Shown piece by piece: positions 47,174-57,959 of a stretch of DNA of 64,000 nucleotides. The stretch is from Drechslerella dactyloides. Taxonomy: Eukaryota > Ascomycota > Orbiliomycetes > Orbiliales > Orbiliaceae. The notes under the pieces were generated by a model. It was given only the letters and a program-made list of their open reading frames with translations. It was not told the DNA's origin and did no database searches. The position numbers were made by a program, and so were the translations under genes. The stretch spans positions 2,604,001 to 2,668,000 of the forward strand of contig JAGTWJ010000007.1 of the NCBI GenBank assembly GCA_020064725.1, in the 5' to 3' direction. How positions within the stretch are numbered: the first letter of the stretch is position 1; each line of letters begins with the position of its first letter.

Positions 47174-48815
47174 ATGTCACAGAGCTCCTCGCTATATTCC
47201 AGGGATGAGGCATTCGCGACTCCTCAAACGTCCCATACAAACCATCAAGCTTGTGGAGGGTACTACAGCTCGGAATCCCACAGCAATCGCTCGCCTACAC
47301 CAACTTCACCAGGCCCTGGGTGGAGTACTGGCTCTCCGGCTCTCTCTATAACATCTATTGACCCCGGATCCCCTGGTTTAAGGTTCAAAGTTAGACCGTC
47401 GGCACCACCGCCTCCAGCTGGTGATTACGAAGGGGATTGGGCGGCTGACGTACGTCAGAAAGCATCCAACTACCTCCAATATGTTGGATCCTTATCATCG
47501 GCATATGAGAGCCAGCTAGCTGCTCTCTGCGTCTTCTTTGAGGGGTACGATGGCTGTCAGTGGAAGAATAATACATACACGGACGAACCAACTGTCAAGA
47601 TCATCGAAGTGAACAGGGACGGGTCGCGATGTCTTGTCGGCATCGATGACATGGACACCCTGATTGAGTATCTTGGTGAACAAGAGAACAATAATTCGAC
47701 AGAAGGTCAACCTGTGTTGTCGCAGGTCTTCCTGCTCGACAGAGTCACCCCAGCTATAATTGGGTTCTTCGGAGCAAGATTCGATGTGGAACCCCAATTC
47801 TGGAATGCCCATCTGACCCTCGCGAAGATGGGGGGCGCTAGCTCTGGCCAGCTAGTGCGCTACGGAGACGAGAGCGGCTCAAAGGTCTCTTTTTTGAACA
47901 TTCCGGTCCTGAAGAGGTGTTCGTCCGCGTCCTCAGAAACCATCGGTAGAACTCCATACAAAGAGAATAGCGGCGACAGCGAAGATAACGAAAGCGGCCC
48001 CAGTTTCCGTCTTTACGAAGGATGTTCCATCTACTTAGACCATAATTCTAGTATCGCAGGAGTGACTAATAGTAAGAATCTAGCCCCTAGGTCCTGTGAT
48101 ATCAACTTCAGCATGAATGGCGAATTGCTAGCTAATGTGGAATTCGAACAAACTAGTCCTGATAATAACTAGCAATTCAGATGCGCACCCCCAAAGTTGC
48201 TCAAAGTCACTGAGGACATCATTCGTAGAGCAGATGATGGTGACCACGCTTCAGTCTGAAAGTTTCGTTGCGGAGAGGCCGACCAGCGGTGATACGAGCT
48301 CGGAAGCTGCATGCACATTTGCCTTAATGCTCGATCTTATCAAGGCAATCATTCACCACCTTGACTCTACACTTGATGGCGTACCGAGTCATACAAGCGC
48401 GGAAATATCGAATTTCACCCTTAATATTTTCAAAGACGAATCGGATAAAATGAGGCGCTCAATACTGGAGGAGCAAGATGTCATCTCAACTCTATCAACG
48501 AGCCTGAGAGTTTCCTTGGCGGCATTTGATAAAATTGCATCAAGGACAAGTGATGGCGAGGGCACGGCTGGTGTGGCAGAAAAACTTCAGCTATTGGTTC
48601 GGGAATTTCAAGACCGGAGTGACCAGGTCCAACAGTGGCTCAAAGAGCTGGACACTTCTGTTGTTCACCATCAAAGGAAAAGGTCCGCGCAATTAAGGAG
48701 ATTGAGAATAACTTTGCCGGTTTGCTCTATCTCACTTGCTATGACGATAGTCATCTTATTTGCTGTCCAGCTTCAAATATCAGGCTCAAACGCTAAGCCT
48801 GCGATTGACGCATAA
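47174..48815 (+). CDS. CorA-like membrane protein without a GMN motif (510 aa, two exons)
   Basis: Exon 1 (47174-48071) and exon 2 (48181-48815) join through a 109-nt intron with a GTAAGA donor and an ATTCAG acceptor, giving 1533 nt. Without splicing, exon 1 would stop at 48172 and exon 2 would be orphaned. Residues 1-85 are Ser/Pro-rich. The section around 185-214 (VFLLDRVTPAIIGFFGARFD followed by VEPQFWNAHL) is typical of fungal CorA-like proteins. A helical region then leads to a C-terminal hydrophobic helix at about 476-499. True CorA magnesium channels have two helices and a GMN loop. Here I see one helix and no GMN, so transport activity is doubtful. It may be a divergent, non-transporting member. 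The family call rests on pattern resemblance. Confidence 0.7.
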
Positions 48816-49410
48816 CATTGTGGTGGAATTTTGTACAAGTAAATAGATCAGACCTCTCAAGCACGTCGATACATGTGCTTCAAGATTTTTAGAACACTAT
48901 TTGGCGTCTAGGTTGAACCTCGTTTCCTACTGTTTGTGTCGAGATGCGTGCTCGGTTATCCGTATTAATGCTGATAGTTGATGTCAGGTTTACAACATCG
49001 TGAGTGGTGGTGCTGATAGTATATACACGAGGGTATTGCGGGATGAACTTATGCATAATTAACTATAGGGTTCAAATGTTCAGAGACCCATTGCGCTGAT
49101 ATAAAACAGACGATCTCAGAAACTAGCGCTGAATCGCAGTTTCTAGGCTCATTACTCTAGAAAAACAGTAGATGCTCCGCTGCCATGAAAAAGCCACAAG
49201 CTGGACGGTGTGAAAAAACAAAACAAAAAAACTCCAGTCTCCTGCCATTTACACCCCTTGCAAAAGTAGATTAATCGCGGAAGGGCGTCCGGGCTCTATA
49301 GGGATTGCGCAGAAAATTCAAGAGAACGATCGCCTTGGAAAACATCAGGAAACGCCGCCCATTTATCTGGTATATGTATGCAAAACTTGTAGAAGGACCT
49401 AGTGCAGTAG
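48816..49410. other. Short convergent intergenic region
   Basis: About 600 bases separate the ends of the CorA-like gene (+) and the Zn2Cys6 gene (-). It probably contains both 3' ends. An A-rich run (AAAACAAAACAAAAAAA) lies near 49214-49230. Confidence 0.5.
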
Positions 49411-52358
49411 CTACTGTTTCATGCCGGACAGGGTCGCAAAGCTCATACCGGGGCTGTCGGTCAAACCTTGCGTATACTGGTCCCATTGGAACCAGTCGAA
49501 GTCGAGGGGGCCTTGCCGATGAGCCTGTTGCATCTGGCTCTGGAAATCGACAGGCTCAGCCATCAGTGCCTCAATGTCGAAATCGAAGCCTGCAGTTGCA
49601 CCTTCGAAAATGGCTGCCATGCCTGAATCGAACGGTAGTGTAGAGGACTCTGTATGTGAAGGACCGACAATAGGATTTGAACTGGTCGTGGGTTTATTTT
49701 CACCCGAAGAGCCAGGTCGGACAGGGGCTGGGCCGCCGACATTGGGCCAACGCAGAAAGTTGAAGGCGTGGGGGAACATTGTCGGGACATCAGACGTGGT
49801 TCGAACGACTCCCGAATCCGAGTCGCACAAATTTTGCGACGGGTTACCTGAGATCTCGAGCCCTCCGGCTTTTGAGCTGGGATTCGGCCGCTTCCCATCG
49901 TCGGACTTGGTGGATTCCGTGATCGCGGAGTGCTTCCGCTTGCGAGAATCGCTGTGGGACGGCTTCTCGAACTTTCTGAGGAGCACTGCTGCTATCTGCG
50001 TGAATGTCTCTGCTATACGGAGGAGTTTAGATGCGGATTCGTTCGCTGCCTTCATCCTATCGAGATAAGAGACGACATGTTGCATGAGCACAAAGTCATC
50101 CCTCGAGGATTTCTCCTCCGGGTTTCTGATTACGTTGGAGAAAAGGACGAAGAAGGGAGTGAAGGGAAAGTATTGGAAGAGCCAAAGAAGAACGCTTCCG
50201 TCAGCAGCTTCATTATTGACCTCGAGTGTCTGCTTGATTAGCTGGACACTCGTGCGGGCAGAATCCAGACAAATGGCCTCGCTGAGCTCGCCGCCGCCTT
50301 TGTTGACTCGATGTATCATAATCATGCTGTTATGAAACGAGAATTTGATTTCGAGCTCAAGATACTGCTTTTCGAAGAGACCGATGGATGGGATCAGCTG
50401 CAGACCAGCTCCGTTCTGAGCCCACCAGTTCCTAAGCTCGAGTTCCAATTCTTTGGCAGCATGCTGTCTGTCCTCATCGCTAGCTCGACAGGCCGAGGCG
50501 GAGTATAGACGCATATAAATTTGGCTTTGAATCTTAGCCAGCCAAACCCAGCCTGAGAAATGCTGTGTCAGCAAGACGTTGCCAGTAACATTATCAGGCA
50601 GGTCCACGTCGACGTCAAAGTCCGGTAGGCAGGTGCTTCTCCCGAAAGTAAGCGAGAGTGCTTTGTCCATGACATAGAGCGTCCAGAAGACCAGTTGCCG
50701 CTCAACGGACTCTTCCTCTGAAAAGTTTTGGGCCGGGTGTGACTGCCTATGCAGGCCAATCGCCTGTGCCAGCCGGCACGCTTGTGACAGTAACATCCAG
50801 CACAGCCCAGGTTTCGAAATTTCTTGGGCAACGATTGCAAGTGTCAAGAGGGCTTGAACGTTGATGAGATTGGGTGTCAACAGGATGCTGACATCATCGA
50901 ATGCAGCCCAACTGTTGTAGAAGTATTTTTCAACCAAGGCTATCTGGATATCTTCCTTCTTGTTCGTTCCCATGCCGTAGAGGCTGAAAAGCAAGACGTT
51001 GTTGAAGCAGACCAGCCAGCCTCTGTCGCTCATCGCAGATGGTTTCTCGTACATCTTGTTAACATTCTTCATGAAACTATCGTAACGGAATAAGGGAAAG
51101 AATTTGTTGATACGCTCAAAAAAATTGTCGATAAGACGGATTGCTTCTTCCCGGCTGGGGGCAATATAATCGCGGCCACCCATCTTCAATTCCATATATC
51201 CGTCGTATGGGAGCAGGCTCGCAATATTGCTGTCCAGGCCTTTGAGTGTTCGCAAAGCACCGATAGCTTCAACAACCCCCGCGGCACCAGATGGAACGTT
51301 CCCTGGCCCGGCTTGCGCTGCGGCGCTGAGTGTTGCCTCAGCCAGGCTCTCGGCTTCTGAAGATATTGAAAGGATGGATGATGCACCAAGATAGTGAACA
51401 TTTCCTTTGGGGTCTTTGACTAGTGTTCTGGGTGGGGCAGACCCTGTGGGCGAACCCGACGGCCCAGGCTGGTGCGAACCACCATGTCTCGCGGCTACAG
51501 TTGACGCCGATGGCGTGCCCGAATTGAGGAATGATGGTGGTATCCTGCTGGGGGTGGTAGCACCACCGCCACCACTACCGTCCCGAGAAGGCGATGGCGA
51601 CAATAGCGAAGGGAATCCAGGTGGGGTGGGATGCATTGTTGACATGGGACTATGCAGCATTTGGCTAGCAAACGGAGACGGCTGCTGCTGTGGAACCTGT
51701 TGAGTTTGGGGCTGCTGTTGTTGCTGGTGGTGAGCGGTCATATTGGAAAGCTCTAACGCGACTGCGATACGTTGCATAGTAGATTCTAATCGGTCCAACC
51801 GCTCATGAACCTCCTCGAAACGATGGGCACTAAACAGCAGCGGAGCATCGTTAGTCTGGAATACCGGCTAACGGAAGGCAGCGGAAAGGTTGTGTATACA
51901 TTCGAGTGGACTCATTTTCTCGTTTTTGTCGTTCCGAATAGGTGCAGGACGCTTTCCATGTCTTGCAATTTCGACATATGGGCTTCTCGCGGCCGCATCG
52001 TACCTATGCATTCCGTGAACCGGGTCAGAGCTGTTCTCTTCTCGATACCGTGGCTAGAAGTGGATAGTGGTGTGGCGTCCTCAAATTACCTTTTTCTCGC
52101 GGCACAGATCGCAGGCAGGATTTCGAGCAGTGGCGGGTTGCTGTAGGACGTAATAGTACAATTAATCTTCCATTAGCACATCAACTTTTGAGATGGCAGA
52201 CGGGAACGCGCTATATATCCCACAGAATATCTGGACGGTTCGTTTTTTCGACTGGGCTGTCTCCCGTCCCTCTAACGAGAAAAGGATGGCGAACTTACCC
52301 CTGACTGTTCGCCGCCAGACTCAGAGGCGTCGTCTTTGAGGTCGTCTAGCTTGGTCAT
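49411..52358 (-). CDS. Zn2Cys6 transcription factor with fungal-specific domain (877 aa, four exons)
   Basis: Exons 52358-52299, 52140-52090, 52003-51900 and 51829-49411 sum to 2634 nt with no stop. Donors are GTAAGT, GTAATT and GTATAC, and one branch site is ACTAACG. The join creates a perfect binuclear zinc cluster, Cys30-x2-Cys33-x6-Cys40-x6-Cys47-x2-Cys50-x6-Cys57, followed by a basic linker and a short leucine-containing dimerisation helix. A Gln-rich run lies at about 107-121, then a Pro/Gly/Ser-rich linker. The fungal-specific middle homology domain is at roughly 300-600, including the typical stretch around QLVFWTLYVMDKALSLTFGR and the LPDFDVDVDLPD motif. The tail is acidic and may activate transcription. 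It should bind CGG half-sites as a dimer in the nucleus. The regulated pathway cannot be told from sequence; neighbours do not form an obvious cluster. Confidence 0.9.
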
Positions 52359-53238
52359 GAGGGATCGGGTTTCTCTGATCTACCAAACAGGCGTGATCTG
52401 GTGGGTAGGAGCGAGCCGTCGGTCGATGCTCCCGGTCGCTCAAAGCGTGATGGTGGTCGCAGTCGTGGATGAGTGTCGCGTAGTTCTGGATTGAAGCCGA
52501 ACGAAGCCAGGAACGAGTGTTTTCGTGATTTTGATTGGATTGGATGTGTATTCAAATCCAGGGGTCAAGGTCTTCCAAGTGTCAACAAGAATTGCTGGAC
52601 GGTATAACCAGGTTTTTCTTTTCCACTTTCCTCGTTTGTTACTTTGGTAGTAGATGTCGGATGCAACGGCTAGGCTAAATGGGGCAAAGCAAAGTTCGAC
52701 AGGTGGTTGGCGGAATCTGCAGCCGGGCTGGTGTATGACGCCGCACTTCTGTTGAGAGAAGTGCTATTTGTCCACAGTGAACGACGTTGAAGTGGAGATG
52801 CGGTTGAACTGGCAAAGTCGACTGGACAAAAGATGGCAGCGCCAGAGCATATACCGGAAGAGAACAAAAGGGACGCAGAGCTGGAAGAATTAAGTACCGC
52901 TGAAATTAGTGTGATTAGCTTCCTTTCTGGCGTTCCGGCTCCCCTGATAACTGGCCCGCTACCGAAACACAAAGATAATGAGATATCTCCCACTTGCAAT
53001 AGAAGACGGGAGGGATAGATGCGGCGACTACAAAGAGCAGCCGACGAAGCTAATAAAGCAGACCGGAGGGTAGTAGAAAGTACGTTACTTGTTTACTTGC
53101 ACTGTAGATGATGAATTGCGAGCGCAGGACGACGTCAGCGAGGTGGCAGAGTCGACCCGAAGATGATAATATCTCAGCGTCCACCAGGAGTCCCGGCCGC
53201 CGAACAACCGGAAGTTGCCAATACCCGGACCCCTGCTC

Positions 53239-53273
53239 CAACACAGCAACACAGCAACACAACAACACAACAG
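53239..53273. repeat. CAACACA-type short tandem repeat
   Basis: Imperfect repeats of CAACACAG and CAACACAA span about 35 nt. Confidence 0.8.
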
Positions 53274-54652
53274 CTTCCACTTACAACACGTGACCTGGCG
53301 ACGCAGTCAGCAGTTGGCAGACGCAGACCAGCCAGCTTGAGTAAAAATCTGGTCGACTCTTGCCAGAGTCAACTAAGACCCATCGAACAGCGCCCCGATC
53401 GAGCTCCCACAATTTCGGCGGATAGATGCAGGGGACATTACTTAACTCTCGGTCTTGTAACCTATATCATGCATGCCCGTCTGAGCTGACGGCTGGCCGA
53501 ATGCAGGGGCGATCACGATACGTGTATCCCTCGAATAAGCAACCCCATATGTACATATACAAGCCTCCGCAGAAAACCGTGCACTGAGCTCCCTCGACCA
53601 CTTACTTATTATTGCACCCACTAAAGTGAGCAAGTACTTCCTATATCAGCCCCGAAGAGAGTTCCCAGCTATATGCACATCTTCGTAGTAAACCAGCGCA
53701 TATATATAAGTATTAATATTAATATAACCATGCAGCGGTTCCGATTACGACGTCGACTCGATTTGGCCTTCGAGTGCACGTGTATGCTGCGCAATCTCGA
53801 TACCAAAAGGTACGGTAAAAAGCCAAGTGCATGTCTCGCTCCCTTAGCCACGGATGCAGCGGCCCTGGGCCTATTTCGTATGTTCCGGCTAACTGCCAAT
53901 GTCAGACATATCGAGCGAGGTTGCGTTAACGTGGAAATGGCTGGTAATGATAAGCCCACTGACTACCAAGCTGACGTTATCGTGTAGGTTTAAATACAAA
54001 AGAGCCTGTCAGTGCAATCGCTTTTAGGGATTTGCCTTTTTCGTAGCCATGACTCGTGCTGTCCGCTCGTGGCCCTACGTGCGCTACCCACATCGATCCA
54101 GCCCGTAACCAGATCATATGCACAGTGTACCACTTACTAGCAACCTTAATTACGTGCCCTGAGTTCCATGCAGCCTATTCGAATATTCGAGACCTCGGTC
54201 GTTGATGTCGCTCCCACGGATCCCAAGATGGATACATCTTTATAGCCCTCCTCTGAGTCAAAATGGAGGAGCCTGTCACACTGGCAACCCGCGACTATAC
54301 AGTCGACTTACGAGAATATCCGCAGATAATTCTGACTTCAATAGAGGTGACCCCTCATCTGACGTCTGACCTCGATGCTTCGATAACTCGATTCGGCGCT
54401 TTTGGATCTAAATGCAGATATTCCACAATCCGAACAGTTCAAGACCGCCATGCAAGAGAAACTCGAAGCACATCTGGCCAAGTTCATGGGCCAATCCGGC
54501 CTGATCTCGATATTTTGTCGGCGCGGAGTGCATGATTCAATCGAACACCGAAAATGTTAATCACACACGTGAATGTATGGACATGTTCGGGGCGATACGA
54601 TTGATTATTACCAACCCATGATCAATGGAACGCAAGCAGTTGCAACGGCGAA

Positions 54653-54680
54653 CTCCTGCGGGCTCCTGCGGGCTCCTGCG
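54653..54680. repeat. CTCCTGCGGG tandem repeat, 2.8 copies
   Basis: Two full and one partial copy of a 10-bp unit lie in tandem with no mismatch. Confidence 0.85.
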
Positions 54681-56993
54681 CGTTTTCAAATTAAAAAGAT
54701 GTAAACAGTAAAGACCCGCGCGCCGCCACAGAAAAGGCTGGAAAGAAGCAAGACGGAACTTCCAGATATTATTCCTTTCGCCATTGGAGAGGGGCGCGTG
54801 TGCCGTCTTAGGTGCTCCACTTCCTAAATGGCTACAACGCTGTCCCGTGGACGCAAATCCGACTCCTTTGCACATATATATGCTGGTCATCGGAGGATTC
54901 GTATTCCTTCGGTTGGATTCGAGAATCGTCGAAGCATGATGCAAACACCTCTGTTCTAATTGCTAGCATGTATCTCCAGTATCGTAGTTCGAGCGCTCTT
55001 ATATATCCCAGATTTACAAAGCGGAATCCGCTGCTTTCAGATTCGCTTAGGTCGAGTACTTATCGGTCGGATTCCTCTGGCAGGATTAGTGTGCATGACT
55101 TAATAATCCCAGCTCTGGCCCAGAATTTTTGCCTTTCGTGTGTTCCGACCCCTGGGAAGGGGGCTGACCAGGCCCCACAATTCCGAACAAATGAGGATGA
55201 GCCTTCTCCCATTTGCTCCCGGCATTGGGCTTTCTCGCTCTCTATTTTTGGGCAATGATGAGAGCAAGGCAAGTATAGAGGCACAAGAAGCCTAGTTAGT
55301 ACCTGTACCTACATGTACCGCAGCAATGCAATGCAAGTCTCCCCTCCGGTCTTCTTGGCCTTACGCACCGCATCTAGGCTTCAAGAATCGGACCATGCGA
55401 TAATGGTGATATAAAACTCAAGGAGCGCTGGAGTATGTCAGATCTGCCGCAAATCAGACCTTTCTGACATGGACTTTGTCGATAGCTCCCCAAGTTGATG
55501 CTGATGACCAAATAATACGAAGCAGAGAATCACAATTTACACCGCATCTACCTAGGTAATTCGTGGGGATCGATCGTCCTCACAAGCAAGTAACCGAGGG
55601 AGCAATCTACTTACCGATCCCAACGAAAGGAAGTAGTAAGTCAGTAAATACTTCTAAGAAGAATGGCGTGTGGAGCTTCATTTTGCCTGCGGCTTGTGTG
55701 GCTTCATCGTGCAGGAACTTCAAATAGCTAAAAAGTCTTCCCTGTGTAGCTGGACCTGCAGGACGTAGTCAGACTCCCCTTTCAAATCTCCAATTTGGTA
55801 ACTTAAAGAATCGAATTTTCTCTCGACTTGGTTCTTTTTTTTTTTGCACTCCTCTTTTCCCAGCGCCGGTGGCTCCATCCAATTTCGAATACTTCTCCCT
55901 TCCCGCCCTTGCTTTGGTTTAATTTTCCTCCGCAACCTTTTGCTTCCAGCTTGCAGAAGTGAAGCGACCAATTTTAACTTTGTGCTCTATTGCGTAAACA
56001 TATGGGAGTCCGGCTTGGGTCCTACTTGGGATTCCAGGCACAGAGGTATAAGTTTTTGGAAGGTCCCGTCCGACCTTTTGCTTGCGTCTTCGCATTCGCT
56101 CGCTTACGTGAATACCTGTCGGCTCGTCGACTGCCAGACAATTCACGAAGTAGTCTAGGCCCAGCTCAGGTACTGAAAGTTTAAGTACTCGAAGTACCAA
56201 TTCGTTGTTTCCAAGGCCAGGGCTTCTTGTTAGCGACTGGGCTGCTGCTCCCCTCTTTTATTCTCCAGCGCAGCGCTTTTGTTTGCAAGAACGAGACCAG
56301 GAGTAAACTTGGAACAGTTTCGATCAGACGACGGCCTCGAGAAAATCCCAGCCCCCCTTCGATCCTCGAATACGCAACTTGCCCATTATTGATCGATCGA
56401 TAGCCTGGTGAATGGTAGCCATTCACGAACTCCTCGCTCGCTGAAACAGAAGTCTTCCGTTTCAACGTTTCAGCTGCTTTAGTCAACCTTGCCCAGCGAG
56501 AAATCTGCCCAAGGTATGTTGGCTCAGCCGATCAAGCTGGCTGGGTAACGTAACATAACGTAACCGAGCGAGCTCTCACCTCAGCTGGATGCCCCAAAAC
56601 CTCTTCGTCGAGTTTTACCTCAGTCCCGAGTTCACCAACTAACGATACTCAACCGGTAGAGACATCGCAGCATCGCGCTTAGACTGATATCGCCCGTACT
56701 ATCGATAATCTCGTGGGCTGTTCCCAGCTTGTACGCCCTTGCTACCCGATTCGAACTCCAGCCGACGACGCTGCCCTGGACGGTCCGTGCCACCATCGTG
56801 CGACATACAACACACGGACAACCTCGACGCCAAACGACTAGGCGACTATACTCGAGGCCGGTCGAAGAAGACTCTCTAGGCTTCTACAGGTGCTCCATAT
56901 AACCTCGATATCTCGCCAGGGCCTGCAGCAGTTGGAGCTGTCCCTCTATCGCATAAACATCATTCGAAGTGCTCCAGACGTGCCGCTATTGCA

Positions 56994-57959
56994 ATGTCGC
57001 TCTTCCAAACCAAGTCACAGCTGCCCAAATCAACCTCCTTGGGTCTTACCGACCTCGGACCGGACCTCACCAGTAGTGTTGAAGGTCACCAGGTCCTTAA
57101 GAAAAAGCGAACCTTTTTCCGTCATGGGAAGAGCTCTTCCGCATCTATCACTCAGATCATGGTGCCCAAGGACGTTCCCTTATCGCCAACCACTCCCCAT
57201 TCCGCCAAAGAGATACACCATGAAGATTATTCCCTAGCGTCTCCCCGACGAAGCACGTCAAGCGCCCGCAGGCTCCACAAACGGGCCCCCTCAGCTTCGA
57301 GTTCATCCTCTCGTGCTTCTCCTAATAGCTCTCCCGCCCCGTCTCCCAACTATGTTCTCGACAAACCTCCCCGGATATCCAGCAAGGAATACGCACCAAC
57401 TCACCAGAATTTGTACATTCTTGACGACGGCCAGGATGACGAAATGTATACTCTTTTCGAAATGATCAGTGGTAACCGGCCGATGGTAGTCAATCAACCT
57501 GCGGACCCGGAGCTCCCTCTGGAAGGCCAACGGTTCAAGCCGAAACGGAATCAGAACAAGAGCGCCCATTCTCGCAACACTTCGTCGTCTTCCGCATACT
57601 CCGTCATGAGCAGCAGCACCTACGAGACCGAATTCTCGGACTTCCAGTTTGAGTTTGGAGCTGAGCACGATAGAGCTCGGGCCGCCCGATTCACAGGCGC
57701 TCACTATGGCCCGCAGGCTAAAAACACCCAGAATATGGGCATCATCAATGAACACCCGCCTGTTGAGACTCACTATGAAGATTGCGTCGCATCTATTGGA
57801 GACCTCACCACCGACGATGACTCCGACTATAGTTCCGACTACGGCGACGACCTCGACGACGTCATCTTGGAACAAGGGCTAGCTGTGCAAGTCTTTTTCA
57901 CAAAAGTGTGCACGCCGACAGTCATTACTATCACTTCAAAACTTGGATATCAGCTTTGA
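56994..57959 (+). CDS. Disordered protein with acidic C-terminal segment (321 aa)
   Basis: I do not recognise the family. The 321-residue frame starts at an ATG after a long CG-rich leader. A basic run (KKKR) is at 36-39, then SP-rich and Ser-rich tracts (residues 64-118, including a run of six Ser-like positions at 100-107). A more ordered core follows at 131-165 (YAPTHQNLYILDDGQDDEMY then TLFEMI). A Ser run lies at 196-208, and an acidic tail (DDDSDYSSDYGDDLDD) at 274-289. The last 30 residues (VFFTKVCTPTVITITSKLGY) read unlike the rest and could be intron sequence, so the true C-terminus may differ. Function unknown. Confidence 0.7.
   Translation: MSLFQTKSQLPKSTSLGLTDLGPDLTSSVEGHQVLKKKRTFFRHGKSSSASITQIMVPKDVPLSPTTPHSAKEIHHEDYSLASPRRSTSSARRLHKRAPSASSSSSRASPNSSPAPSPNYVLDKPPRISSKEYAPTHQNLYILDDGQDDEMYTLFEMISGNRPMVVNQPADPELPLEGQRFKPKRNQNKSAHSRNTSSSSAYSVMSSSTYETEFSDFQFEFGAEHDRARAARFTGAHYGPQAKNTQNMGIINEHPPVETHYEDCVASIGDLTTDDDSDYSSDYGDDLDDVILEQGLAVQVFFTKVCTPTVITITSKLGYQL

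Larger units (their letters stand above)
52359..56993. other. Intergenic region
   Basis: The left part is the leader and promoter of the Zn2Cys6 gene. A 61-codon plus-strand frame (52833-53018) looks mildly coding but has no support. Two simple repeats are present (53239-53273 and 54653-54680). The last 400 bases are a CG-rich, leader-like run into the gene at 56994. I see no other gene. Confidence 0.45.

Noticed and set aside
49574..50068. 164-codon frame antisense to the Zn2Cys6 gene
   Set aside because: Contained in the large exon of a gene with clear domains.
52833..53018. 61-codon plus-strand frame with a plausible start
   Set aside because: Too short, no conserved motif, and it lies in the likely leader/promoter of the minus-strand Zn2Cys6 gene.
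57303..57875. 190-codon frame antisense to the 321-aa gene
   Set aside because: Val-rich mirror of acidic codons on the other strand; no independent support.
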